In this document: positions 47,594 through 56,236 of the stretch, piece by piece | How positions within the stretch are numbered: the stretch's first letter is position 1 | How the letters are laid out: each line of letters starts with the position of its first letter | Assembly (NCBI RefSeq): GCF_019448085.1 | Contig: NZ_JAGFNZ010000003.1 | Span: 186,001 to 250,000, forward strand | Source: Caproiciproducens faecalis | GTDB lineage: Bacteria; Bacillota; Clostridia; Oscillospirales; Acutalibacteraceae | DNA length: 64,000 nucleotides | Direction of reading: 5' to 3' | Translations under genes and position numbers: made by a program | The notes under the pieces: generated by a model | Seen by the model: only the letters and a program-made list of their open reading frames with translations | Told to the model about the DNA's origin: nothing | The model's database searches: none

Positions 47594-48544
47594 TTGGCAT
47601 ACAGAAAAAAGCAAAAATATTCCTTATGGGTTTCGCTGCTGATTCTTGCCGCGATTTCGGCGGCTATGGCGTTCGGGTCCCGCGGCGGAACGGGGATGGT
47701 CGCCGGCTCGGCACCGCAGAGTTCCTCGGGCGCACAGCTGTCCGGGACGGAGCAGGACGCCACAAGCGTCTATTTCCTTGACGTGGGGCAGGGGGACAGT
47801 GAACTTATCCGGCTGAAAACGGGGGAAAATATCCTGATTGACGCCGGTACCCCGGAAACGGCGCAGGAGCTTGCCGATTACCTGGCGGATCTGGGCGTTT
47901 CCAAAATTGACTGTCTGGTTGCAACGCATCCGCATGCCGACCATATCGGCGGGATGGAGCAAATCGTCAGCCGTTTTGAAATTGGGCAAATCTATATGCC
48001 CCGCATCCCGGACAGCCAGATTCCCACTACGGCTGCTTATGAAAAGCTGCTGACTGCCATAGATAAAAAAGGGCTGAAGATTACCGCCCCAAAAGCGGGA
48101 ACAGTGATCGTTCACAACGGGGATGAAAAGCTGGAAATTCTGGCGCCGAACTCCGCAAAATACGATGACCTCAACAGCTATTCCATTGTTGCAATGCTGA
48201 CCAGCGGCGAAAAAAAATTCCTGTTTACCGGGGACGCAGAGTCGGACAGCGAAAAAGAAATGGTGGCAAAGGGCTATGACCTGCGGTGCGATGTACTGAA
48301 ATGCGGACATCACGGCAGCTCCACCTCTACCAGCGCCGCCTTCTTAAAGGCCGCAAATCCGAAAACCGCGGTGATTTCCTGCGGACTAAACAACGATTAC
48401 GGCCACCCGCACAAGGAAGTGATTTCCCGGCTGCAGAAAGCGGGCGTCACCATTTACCGTACCGACCAGCAAAAAACCGTTCTGGCACAATGCGACGGAA
48501 AGAGTATCCGGTTCACCACGGGGCTGAATTCGGTGGGAAAGTAA
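47594..48544 (+). CDS. ComEC/Rec2-like metallo-beta-lactamase-fold hydrolase, membrane-anchored
   Basis: The protein has 316 residues from a TTG start with AGAGGGG 8 bases upstream. One hydrophobic segment (about 9-27) should act as signal or anchor, followed by a Ser-rich linker and an MBL domain with the motifs FLDVGQGDSELI, THPHADHIGG, FTGDAESDSE and CGHHGSST. This is the extracellular ComEC-type domain standing alone, without the competence channel. It may be a nuclease or phosphodiesterase at the cell surface; its substrate is unknown. Confidence 0.88.
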   Translation: MAYRKKQKYSLWVSLLILAAISAAMAFGSRGGTGMVAGSAPQSSSGAQLSGTEQDATSVYFLDVGQGDSELIRLKTGENILIDAGTPETAQELADYLADLGVSKIDCLVATHPHADHIGGMEQIVSRFEIGQIYMPRIPDSQIPTTAAYEKLLTAIDKKGLKITAPKAGTVIVHNGDEKLEILAPNSAKYDDLNSYSIVAMLTSGEKKFLFTGDAESDSEKEMVAKGYDLRCDVLKCGHHGSSTSTSAAFLKAANPKTAVISCGLNNDYGHPHKEVISRLQKAGVTIYRTDQQKTVLAQCDGKSIRFTTGLNSVGK

Positions 48545-48562
48545 AAAACCATATTGAAACAG

Positions 48563-48605
48563 AAAAGCGCTTTGTCCGGGAAAACAGCCGGGACAAAGCG
48601 CTTTT
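48563..48605 (+). terminator. Bidirectional terminator after the ComEC-like gene
   Basis: AAAAGCGCTTTGTCCCGG-type arms (about 17 bp) close around GAAAACAG and end in TTTT. A second hairpin, AGAATC-GCAGAG/CTCTGC-GATTCT (48612-48641), lies beside the stop of the minus-strand gene. Confidence 0.85.
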
Positions 48606-48643
48606 ATTGAGAGAATCTGCAGAGAAAGCTCTGCGGATTCTTG

Positions 48644-49726
48644 TTATTTTTCTTCGTTGAAGAATTTTTCCCAGTCAAAATCACTGTCCTTTACCGGCTG
48701 TGCCTGTGATTTTGGAGAAGCACTCCGGTCAGCAGAAGGAGCGGACGGTTTGCTACGGCTCGATAGGTCCTGCGGGATGGGAGCGGTCTCATCCAGATCG
48801 GACTTTACCGGCTTTTTGTCCGGGTGCGGTTTTGCGGCGGGGCGGTTTTTTGCGGCCTGTGGGGTTTTCGCCGCGGCGGGTGCCTTTACGGGTTCCGATG
48901 AGCGGGACTGAATGTCAGTAAAGGTACGGGTTTCGTCGGATACAGGTTCGCTCGGATGCTGTGCTTCCTCGCTGTAAGAGCTGATGTCCTCAAAGGCGGC
49001 CGGCTCTTCCTGCTTTTTGGCGTTGCCGGCGGGAGCGAACTTTAGGTTTTTCTGGCGTTCCTGAAAAAAAAACTGAAGGTAAATAAACAAGCCGATTCCG
49101 CAGAGCGCAAGTACGATCAGCACAACGCCCAGAATTAAAAGCCAAGATACGCCGCCGATCCCCGACGGGGATTCGGGTTCACTGCTGACGGTTCCGCCGG
49201 CCTGAACCGCTTCGCCCGAGGAAGCGCTTTCCCCGCTGGAAAGGAGCTCGCCCCAGTCCTGAGAAGAGAGCACGTCCGGATCGCTGATGGTCTGCGCCGC
49301 TTGGGACGCCCTTTGTTCTACCTGATTGGTGTGGGTATCGACATAATGGTTGACCACTGGAGCTTTGCTGGAAGAAGTAGTTGTGGGGGATTCGGAAGAG
49401 GATGTCTCCGGTTTGCTGGATACGGTGCCGTCGTCGGGTTGTGTAGTCGTGCCGTCTCCGGGCTGAGTGGTGGTGCCGTCGCCGGGCTGAGTGGTGGTGC
49501 CGTCGTCGGGTTGAGTGGCGGTGCCGTCGCCGGGCTGAGTGGTAGTGCCGTCACCGGGCTGAGTGGCCGTGCCGTCTCCGGGAGAAACCGTACTGGATAT
49601 TTCCTGTGTGGGCGGGTCCACCTGCGCTGAAGGATTGCCTTCCGCAAAAGCAGTCAGCGTAAACACCGTGACCGCAAAAATCAGTGTCAGAAACACCGTT
49701 ACAAATCTTTTTGACTTTATATTCAT
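48644..49726 (-). CDS. Exported single-pass membrane protein with P-x-D-G-T-x-T-Q repeats
   Basis: The protein has 360 residues and no family I recognise. Residues 1-28 form a signal peptide (cleavage near AFA). Seven copies of an 8-residue unit P-[G/D]-D-G-T-[A/T]-T-Q follow (about 48-103), then a Ser/Thr-rich stalk, a transmembrane helix (about 196-220), and a cytoplasmic tail of 140 residues rich in Ala, Pro, Lys and Ser. The tail ends in the acidic/aromatic sequence DSDFDWEKFFNEEK. The layout is that of a type I membrane protein joining a wall-spanning stalk to an internal tail. Confidence 0.8.
   Translation of the reverse strand: MNIKSKRFVTVFLTLIFAVTVFTLTAFAEGNPSAQVDPPTQEISSTVSPGDGTATQPGDGTTTQPGDGTATQPDDGTTTQPGDGTTTQPGDGTTTQPDDGTVSSKPETSSSESPTTTSSSKAPVVNHYVDTHTNQVEQRASQAAQTISDPDVLSSQDWGELLSSGESASSGEAVQAGGTVSSEPESPSGIGGVSWLLILGVVLIVLALCGIGLFIYLQFFFQERQKNLKFAPAGNAKKQEEPAAFEDISSYSEEAQHPSEPVSDETRTFTDIQSRSSEPVKAPAAAKTPQAAKNRPAAKPHPDKKPVKSDLDETAPIPQDLSSRSKPSAPSADRSASPKSQAQPVKDSDFDWEKFFNEEK
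49424..49582 (-). repeat. 24-bp coding tandem repeat
   Basis: Seven near-identical 24-bp units encode the P-x-D-G-T-x-T-Q repeat. Variation is mostly A/T at the sixth residue and G/D at the second, so copy number could change by slippage or recombination. Confidence 0.85.
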
Positions 49727-49849
49727 TGTTCACAAATCCTCTCAATGATGATTGCAGATATAAACATATCATATCATATATTATGCGTTCCATACAACTG
49801 TGAATTTTCTGTAAAATTTCCACAGAAAGAGTCTTGCGCCGGCAGAACA

Positions 49850-49878
49850 TTGAAAAAACGGGTTTATAATGATATAAT
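49850..49878 (+). promoter_or_regulatory. Promoter of the degV pair
   Basis: TTGAAA (49850-49855), 17 bases, TATAAT (49873-49878). Confidence 0.72.
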
Positions 49879-49917
49879 TAAAAAATTAGTATGCAAAATG
49901 ATAATGGGAGTGCGATT

Positions 49918-50760
49918 ATGGGCGTTATTATCAGCACCGACAGTGCCTGCGATTTATTTCCGGATTTATATAAACAGTACAAGATTGAAATTGTACCGCT
50001 GTATATTACGGTGGAAGGCCGCACTCGCAGGGATGTTTTTGAAATCGGGCCGGACGACCTTTTTGTAAATTACGAAAAAACCCATCGGCTTCCCAAAACA
50101 GCAGCTCCCCCGCCCGCCGATTTTTTTGAGCTGTTTAAGAAACAGGTGGAAAACGGCAACGATGTGGTTCATATCGCAATGAATTCCAAATTTTCCTCAT
50201 CCTATCAAAATGCCGCTATCGCCGCGCAGGAGTTTGACAATGTCTATGTGGTGGATACGTTTACTCTGAGCTCCGCTCAGGGACTTCTGGTGCTCCGGGC
50301 CGCGGACATGCGCGACGCGGGGATGTCCGCAAAAGAGATTTACGATAAAATGGAAATAGACAAAACAAAAATCCGCACCAATGTCCTTTTGGATACACTG
50401 GAATTTGCTTACCGGGGCGGACGGGCCACCATGCTGCAGATGTTCGGGGCGAACCTGTTGAAGCTGCGTCCCTGCCTTCTGCTGGATACCCACGGCGTGC
50501 TTTCCGTGCGGCGGAAATTCCGGGGGAATTTCACGCAGGTCTGTAAGGAATATATCCGTTTTGTACTTGACCAGCCGAATATGGACGACGAGCGGGCGTT
50601 TGTCTCTACCACGGGGATGGATCAGTCGCTTCTGGACAGCGTAGTCAGAATGGTAAAGGAAAGCGGAAAGTTCAGGCAGGTTCTCACAACGCGCGCAGGG
50701 TGCAGTATGACGGTTCACACCGGCCCCAACACGCTTGTTTTGTTTTACAAGGAAAAATAG
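49918..50760 (+). CDS. DegV-family fatty-acid-binding protein (first copy)
   Basis: The protein has 280 residues with the DegV opening IISTDSACDLFPDLYKQY, the TAAPPPADFFELF segment and the lipid-site segment EFAYRGGRATM. DegV/FakB proteins bind a fatty acid for phosphorylation by FakA. A GGGAG site precedes the ATG at 49918. A second degV follows after 8 bases; no fakA is in the window. Confidence 0.9.
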   Translation: MGVIISTDSACDLFPDLYKQYKIEIVPLYITVEGRTRRDVFEIGPDDLFVNYEKTHRLPKTAAPPPADFFELFKKQVENGNDVVHIAMNSKFSSSYQNAAIAAQEFDNVYVVDTFTLSSAQGLLVLRAADMRDAGMSAKEIYDKMEIDKTKIRTNVLLDTLEFAYRGGRATMLQMFGANLLKLRPCLLLDTHGVLSVRRKFRGNFTQVCKEYIRFVLDQPNMDDERAFVSTTGMDQSLLDSVVRMVKESGKFRQVLTTRAGCSMTVHTGPNTLVLFYKEK

Positions 50761-50768
50761 GAGGGACT

Positions 50769-51617
50769 ATGCAGCGAAAGGTAAAAATTGCAGCCGACAG
50801 CACCTGTGATTTGAATGCGCAGATGCTGGAACGTTACGGGATTGAAGTCATTCCGCTCAACGTGAATCTGGGCGATCAATCGTATCTGGACGGGGTAACC
50901 ATCCATACGCCGGATCTGTTTGAGTACTATAAAAAGACGGGGCAGCTTCCCACTACTTCTGCGCCCACTCCTGCGTATTACGAGGAGTTTTACCGCAAAT
51001 GGACGGACGAAGGCTGGGAAGTCGTACATTTCAGCATCAGCGCGGAGTTGACCGTAACGCCGAACATCGCAAAGATGGCCGCCGAAAAATTTGAAGGCGT
51101 TTATCCCGTGGATTCCCGCAACGTGTCCAGCGGCATGGGTATCCTCGCCGTCAAAGCGGCCGAGCTTAGAGATCAGGGATTCACCGCGGCTCAAATTGCG
51201 GAGCAGGTCGGGGCGATGACCGGAAAGGTACGCACCACCTGCGTCATCAGTACGCTTCTTTATATGTATAAGGGCGGACGCTGCACCGGGGTGCAGGCGC
51301 TGGGAGCGAACCTGCTGAACCTCAAGCCCTGCATCGATGTGAAGGACGGAAAGATGGGCGTTGCCAAAAAGTACCGCGGCAGCCTGAAATCGGCGGTCTG
51401 CAATCTGGTGGAGGACAGGCTCAAGGATGCCCAAAACATTGATCTTTCCCGCCTGATGATCGCCCACTATGATGTAGACGCCGAAACCATTGAGTCGGTC
51501 AGACAAAAGATTATGGAATACCAGAATTTTGAGGAAATTATCGTCTGTGACTGCGGCTGTTCCGTTTCGGTACATTGCGGGCCGGGAACCTTCGCTGTTA
51601 TCTATATGGAAAAGTAA
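50769..51617 (+). CDS. DegV-family fatty-acid-binding protein (second copy)
   Basis: The protein has 282 residues. It shares the DegV pattern with its neighbour (IAADSTCDLNAQMLERYGIEVIPL, TTSAPTPAYYEEFY, YKGGRCTGVQA) but is clearly diverged, so the two probably bind different acyl chains. It starts 8 bases after the first copy with a GGAGG site and ends at a hairpin terminator. Confidence 0.92.
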   Translation: MQRKVKIAADSTCDLNAQMLERYGIEVIPLNVNLGDQSYLDGVTIHTPDLFEYYKKTGQLPTTSAPTPAYYEEFYRKWTDEGWEVVHFSISAELTVTPNIAKMAAEKFEGVYPVDSRNVSSGMGILAVKAAELRDQGFTAAQIAEQVGAMTGKVRTTCVISTLLYMYKGGRCTGVQALGANLLNLKPCIDVKDGKMGVAKKYRGSLKSAVCNLVEDRLKDAQNIDLSRLMIAHYDVDAETIESVRQKIMEYQNFEEIIVCDCGCSVSVHCGPGTFAVIYMEK

Positions 51618-51630
51618 AGAAAATAAAATG

Positions 51631-51660
51631 ACCGCCGGAGGCTTGTCCCCCGGCGGTTTT
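51631..51660 (+). terminator. Terminator after the degV pair
   Basis: ACCGCCGG/CCGGCGGT stem followed by TTTTG. The minus-strand dusB gene ends 14 bases away and may share it. Confidence 0.82.
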
Positions 51661-51673
51661 GCTGTCTGTTCGG

Positions 51674-52651
51674 TTATTGGAGTTCGCTGTTTGCTTCCAG
51701 AATATCTCGCGTCAGCTCCTCCAGTTGCGCCCAGCTTTCCAGACTGCCCGCCCTGCGGCGGAAGGAAGCGGCGTTTTTCATCCCCTTCAAGTACCAACCG
51801 ACATGTTTGCGCGCCTCGTTCATGGCGCGGTGCTCGCCCTTGTACTTGCACATCAGCTCAATATGCTGCATCATGACCAGAATACGCTCGTGAAGTTCCG
51901 GCGGGGGGAGAATGCGGCAGGAATCGGTCAGGTAGGCGTTGATCTGGGCAAAAATCCACGGATTTCCCAGCGCCTCCCGCCCGACCATCACCGCGTCGCA
52001 GCCGGTTTGCTCCAGCAGCTGTGCGGCAGCCTGCGCGGAGACCACGTCGCCGTTGCCGATGACGGGAATTTTGACCGCCTGCTTCACCTGACGGATGATT
52101 TCCCAGTCCGCGTGCGGGGCATACATCTGCTCGCGTGTGCGGCCGTGAACAGTGACGGCGTCCGCTCCGGCGGCTTCGCAGATTCTGGCGACCTCTACCG
52201 CGTTGACGGAATCGCTGTTCCACCCCTTGCGCATTTTGGCTGTTACCGGAACCGGTACGGCTTTCTTCACCGCCGCTACGATTTCCCCGCACAGCTCGGG
52301 GTTCTTCATCAGTGCGCTGCCGGAACCGTTGCAGCTTACCTTCGGGGCGGGACAGCCCATATTGATGTCGATGACGTCCGGCCGGTACTCCATCGCCTTT
52401 ACTGCCGCCTCGGCCATTACGGCGGGTTCGCTGCCGAAAAGCTGGATACCCGCGGGGCGTTCCGCGCCACTCAGCTCCATCAGCGCGCCGGTCTTTTTGT
52501 CGTTGAACTGAAGCCCCTTGGAGCTGACCATCTCGCTGACCACATAGGACGCGCCGAACCGCACGCAGGTTTCACGGAAAGCCCGGTCGGCCACGCCGGC
52601 CATGGGAGCGAGCACGGCATAGCCATCTATTTGTAAATTGCCGATTTTCAT
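51674..52651 (-). CDS. dusB: tRNA-dihydrouridine synthase
   Basis: The protein has 325 residues with the Dus signatures LAPMAGVADRAFR, DINMGCPAPKV (followed by SCNGSGSALM, where the C-x-G catalytic region lies), TVHGRTREQMY and GNGDVVSAQAA. It is an FMN enzyme reducing uridines in tRNA. Length and order match the DusB group common in Firmicutes. GAAAGGA lies upstream of the start. Confidence 0.93.
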   Translation of the reverse strand: MKIGNLQIDGYAVLAPMAGVADRAFRETCVRFGASYVVSEMVSSKGLQFNDKKTGALMELSGAERPAGIQLFGSEPAVMAEAAVKAMEYRPDVIDINMGCPAPKVSCNGSGSALMKNPELCGEIVAAVKKAVPVPVTAKMRKGWNSDSVNAVEVARICEAAGADAVTVHGRTREQMYAPHADWEIIRQVKQAVKIPVIGNGDVVSAQAAAQLLEQTGCDAVMVGREALGNPWIFAQINAYLTDSCRILPPPELHERILVMMQHIELMCKYKGEHRAMNEARKHVGWYLKGMKNAASFRRRAGSLESWAQLEELTRDILEANSELQ

Positions 52652-52820
52652 GCAAAATTCCTTTCTGTTTTAAAATCCGCGTTCATTATAACACTTATTT
52701 TTTTCTTTGGAAAGTGATATAATACCAATGTATATGTTCGAAAAGAAGCGAGGCTTTTCGGCGGGCCTTTTTGGCCTTCCGCTCTGCCCGCAGATGATAC
52801 CGCGAAAAAAGGAGAACAAC

Positions 52821-55388
52821 ATGAAGCTGCTTGTACTTGACGGAAACAGCATATTGAACCGTGCGTTTTACGGCATTCGCCTTCTAACCACAAAAGAGGG
52901 GGTTTTTACCAACGGAATTTACGGTTTTCTGACCATGCTGCAGAAACTGAAAAACGAAACCGCCCCGGACGCGGTCGCCATCGCGTTCGACATGCGCGCG
53001 CCGACCTTCCGCCACAAGGAATACGCGGGGTACAAGGCACAGCGCAAGGGGATGCCCGAAGAGCTGGCCCAGCAGCTTCCCAACCTCAAGGAGCTGCTTC
53101 AGCTTTTAGGCTACCGGCTGGTGGAGTGCGAGGGCTTTGAGGCCGACGATATTCTCGGTACGTTGGCGCACCGCTGCTCGGAAAGCGGGGACGAGTGCAT
53201 CCTTGCCACCGGCGACCGTGACAGTCTTCAGCTGGTCGGGCCGCACGTCAGCGTCCGTCTTGCCGCCACGAAATTGGGTCAGCCGCAGGTTACGGTTTAC
53301 GATGAAGCCAAAATCATGGAGGATTACGGCGTGACCCCGAAGCAGATGATCGATATTAAGGCGATTCAAGGCGACTCGTCGGACAATATTCCGGGCGTTG
53401 CGGGCATCGGCCCGAAAGGCGCGGGCGATCTGATTCAGCGGTTCCACGATCTGGATTCCATTTATAAAGAGATCGACACGCTCGACATAAAAGAGGGCAT
53501 GCGTCAGAAACTGATAAAAGATAAGGAAACGGCCTATCTGAGCCGATATTTGGGAACCATCCGCACGGACGCGCCGATTGATACGGAAATTTCGCACTAT
53601 ATCCCGAAGCAGTGGGACAATGACGGCGCCGCGCGGCTGATGGCAAAACTGGAGTTTTTCTCCTTAATTGACAAAATGGGGCTGCGCGAATCTGCCGCCG
53701 CGCCGGAGGGGGAGCAAGCGGAGGAGACCGCAGCGGACGTGGTGGAAAACACGGATACCGCTGCGCTTTTCAGAGAGCTGAAAAAAGCAGGCCGCGCCGA
53801 TGTTATCGCTTCCTATGACGGCGGGAATCTGACGCTTTATATTAACAGCGGAAGCCGGATTCACAAGGTGGATGACCTCGATTTTATCAAACAGCTTTGT
53901 GAAGAGGAAACCATCCGGAAAAACACGCATGACATCAAACCTCTTTACGCCGCTCTGCTGGCGAAGGGCATCGAATTGAAAAATCCGGGGATAGACACGA
54001 TGCTGGCGGCCTATCTGCTCAACCCGTCCGCGTCCGGCTATGAACCGGCCCGGCTGGCACAGGAGTACGGTGTTTCCCTGACCCGGCAGGAGGATGCCCG
54101 GCTGACAGACGCTTCTGTGATGCCCGCTCTTGCGGATGTGTTGGGAAACGAAATCGGCAAGAAAAATCAGACGGAGCTGCTGAACAACATTGAAATGCCG
54201 CTCGCCGAGGTGCTTGCCCATATGGAAACCGTCGGCTTTGACGTGGACGAGGATGGAATCCGAGCTTACGGGGAAGTGCTGCAGAAGCAGATCGATACGA
54301 TTCAGACGCAGATTTATGAAGCCGTCGGCTACGAGTTTAATATTAATTCCCCCAAACAACTGGGCGAAGCGCTTTTTGAAAAGCTGGGGCTGAGCCACGG
54401 CAAGAAGACGAAAAGCGGTTATTCCACCGCGGTGGAAATTCTGGAAAACCTGCGCTATGAACACCCGGCGGTCGAACTGGTGCTGAATTACCGCAGTCTG
54501 GCAAAGCTGAAGTCCACCTACTGCGAGGGTTTGTTAAAGGTGATCGCACCCGACGGCAGAATCCACTCCAGTTTTAACCAGACGGAGACCCGAACAGGCC
54601 GTATCAGCTCCACGGAGCCGAATCTGCAGAATATCCCCGTACGGACCGAGCTGGGCCGGGAAATGCGCCGTTTCTTTGTCGCGCGCGAAGGCTGGGTGCT
54701 GGTGGACGCGGACTATTCCCAGATTGAACTGCGCGTTCTGGCGCACGTTGCCAACGATAAAAACATGATACAGGCTTTCCTGAATAACGACGATATTCAC
54801 CGCAGCACGGCGGCGCAGGTGTTTCATATGCCGGAGCAGATGGTCACTCCGGTAATGCGCAGCCGCGCCAAAGCAGTCAACTTCGGTATTGTTTACGGAA
54901 TCGGCGCGTTCTCCCTCGCGAAAAATATCCATGTTACGCGGAAAGAAGCGGAAACCTATATTCATGATTACCTTGCCCATTACTCCGGTATTGATGAATA
55001 TATGAAGGAGGTCGTTGCGCGGGCAAAGGAAACCGGCTACGCTGAAACCATGTTCGGCCGCCGGCGCTACCTGCCGGAGCTGACCTCAAGCAACTTTAAC
55101 ATGCGTTCGTTCGGCGAACGGGTTGCGCGCAATATGCCGATACAGGGCGCTGCCGCCGATATTATTAAAATCGCGATGATTAAAGTGGAAAACCGGCTGC
55201 AAAAAGAGGGAATGCAGTCGCGCTTAATTTTGCAGGTGCACGATGAACTGATCGTGGAGTCCCCGAAGGAAGAGGCGGAAAAGGCCGCGCGGATTCTGAC
55301 GGAGGAAATGGAAAACGCCGTTTCTCTTTCCGTACCCATGGTGGCCGAGGCGAAAATCGGAAAGACCTGGTACGAGGCGAAGGCATGA
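52821..55388 (+). CDS. polA: DNA polymerase I
   Basis: The protein has 855 residues: a 5'-3' exonuclease domain (1-290; LDGNSILNRAFYGI, GFEADDILGTLA, GDSSDNIPGV), a vestigial 3'-5' exonuclease domain (about 295-460) in which the first exonuclease motif reads ASYDGGNL instead of DxE, and a family A polymerase domain with motif A DADYSQIELR, motif B RSRAKAVNFGIVYGIG and motif C QVHDELIVE. It fills gaps and removes primers; proofreading is probably lost, as in many Gram-positives. AAAGGAG precedes the start. It overlaps rlmA (ATGA). Confidence 0.96.
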   Translation: MKLLVLDGNSILNRAFYGIRLLTTKEGVFTNGIYGFLTMLQKLKNETAPDAVAIAFDMRAPTFRHKEYAGYKAQRKGMPEELAQQLPNLKELLQLLGYRLVECEGFEADDILGTLAHRCSESGDECILATGDRDSLQLVGPHVSVRLAATKLGQPQVTVYDEAKIMEDYGVTPKQMIDIKAIQGDSSDNIPGVAGIGPKGAGDLIQRFHDLDSIYKEIDTLDIKEGMRQKLIKDKETAYLSRYLGTIRTDAPIDTEISHYIPKQWDNDGAARLMAKLEFFSLIDKMGLRESAAAPEGEQAEETAADVVENTDTAALFRELKKAGRADVIASYDGGNLTLYINSGSRIHKVDDLDFIKQLCEEETIRKNTHDIKPLYAALLAKGIELKNPGIDTMLAAYLLNPSASGYEPARLAQEYGVSLTRQEDARLTDASVMPALADVLGNEIGKKNQTELLNNIEMPLAEVLAHMETVGFDVDEDGIRAYGEVLQKQIDTIQTQIYEAVGYEFNINSPKQLGEALFEKLGLSHGKKTKSGYSTAVEILENLRYEHPAVELVLNYRSLAKLKSTYCEGLLKVIAPDGRIHSSFNQTETRTGRISSTEPNLQNIPVRTELGREMRRFFVAREGWVLVDADYSQIELRVLAHVANDKNMIQAFLNNDDIHRSTAAQVFHMPEQMVTPVMRSRAKAVNFGIVYGIGAFSLAKNIHVTRKEAETYIHDYLAHYSGIDEYMKEVVARAKETGYAETMFGRRRYLPELTSSNFNMRSFGERVARNMPIQGAAADIIKIAMIKVENRLQKEGMQSRLILQVHDELIVESPKEEAEKAARILTEEMENAVSLSVPMVAEAKIGKTWYEAKA

Positions 55389-56236
55389 CGATTTTTACCT
55401 GCCCCGTTTGTGGGGAAAAGCTGGACAGACTCCCCAAAGCCTGTGTCTGTCCGAACGGGCACAGCTACGATCTTGCGGCGGAGGGTTATATCCATCTTCT
55501 GCCGCCGAACAAAATGCATTCCAAAATTCCGGGAGATAACAAGGAAATGATCGCGTCGCGCCGCCGCTTTCTGGAATCCGGCGCCTACCGGCTTTTCAGC
55601 GATAAACTGAACGAGCTGGTGTGCGAATATTCCCCCGCAAAAAGTCCAATCATTCTTGACGCGGGCTGCGGGGAGGGTTACTATACCGGACGGCTCTGTG
55701 ACGACCTTGTGTCCCACGGCTTTGCCCCGCAGGTTTTTGGGTTTGATATTTCGAAGTTCGCGGTGAAGGCTGCCGCAAAAAAATACAAACAGATTTCCTT
55801 TGCCGTCGCCAGCAGCTTTGGAATCCCGGTTTCAAACGGTGCCGCGGACTTTGTTCTGGATGTGTTCGCGCCTGTGGTGGAAAGCGAGCTGAACCGTGTA
55901 CTCAAACCGGGCGGAACTCTGATTCTAGCCGTTCCGGGGCGGCGGCATCTGTACGGATTAAAAGAAATTCTGTATGACGCGCCGTATGAAAATGAGTCCA
56001 TTGAAGCGGAATACGGCGGATTTCAGTTTCTTAACCGTGTGCCGGTGGAGACCGACGCCGAAATAACTGGCAATCAGATGATTCAGGACCTGTTCACCAT
56101 GACGCCCTATTACTATAAGACCGGGCAGGACGGGGCTGAAAGGCTGAAACAGGTACGGACGCTTCAAACGCATCTGGAATTTGATTTTCTGATTTATAAA
56201 AAGGTGGGAGAAAATTGCATAAGCACAGAGAGCTGA
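55385..56236 (+). CDS. rlmA: RlmA-like 23S rRNA (guanine-N1)-methyltransferase
   Basis: The protein has 283 residues. The N-terminal zinc-binding segment has CPVCG and CVCPNGHSYD, and the SAM domain has LDAGCGEGYYTG followed by GFDISKFAV. RlmA-type enzymes methylate a guanine in helix 35 of 23S rRNA; in Gram-positives the homologue TlrB gives tylosin resistance, but that should not be assumed here. It is translationally coupled to polA (ATGA overlap) and overlaps the next gene by 22 bases. Confidence 0.88.
   Translation: MTIFTCPVCGEKLDRLPKACVCPNGHSYDLAAEGYIHLLPPNKMHSKIPGDNKEMIASRRRFLESGAYRLFSDKLNELVCEYSPAKSPIILDAGCGEGYYTGRLCDDLVSHGFAPQVFGFDISKFAVKAAAKKYKQISFAVASSFGIPVSNGAADFVLDVFAPVVESELNRVLKPGGTLILAVPGRRHLYGLKEILYDAPYENESIEAEYGGFQFLNRVPVETDAEITGNQMIQDLFTMTPYYYKTGQDGAERLKQVRTLQTHLEFDFLIYKKVGENCISTES

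Noticed and set aside
55385-56236. Macrolide resistance gene (TlrB-like)
   Set aside because: RlmA-type housekeeping methyltransferase in an operon with polA; nothing indicates a resistance determinant.
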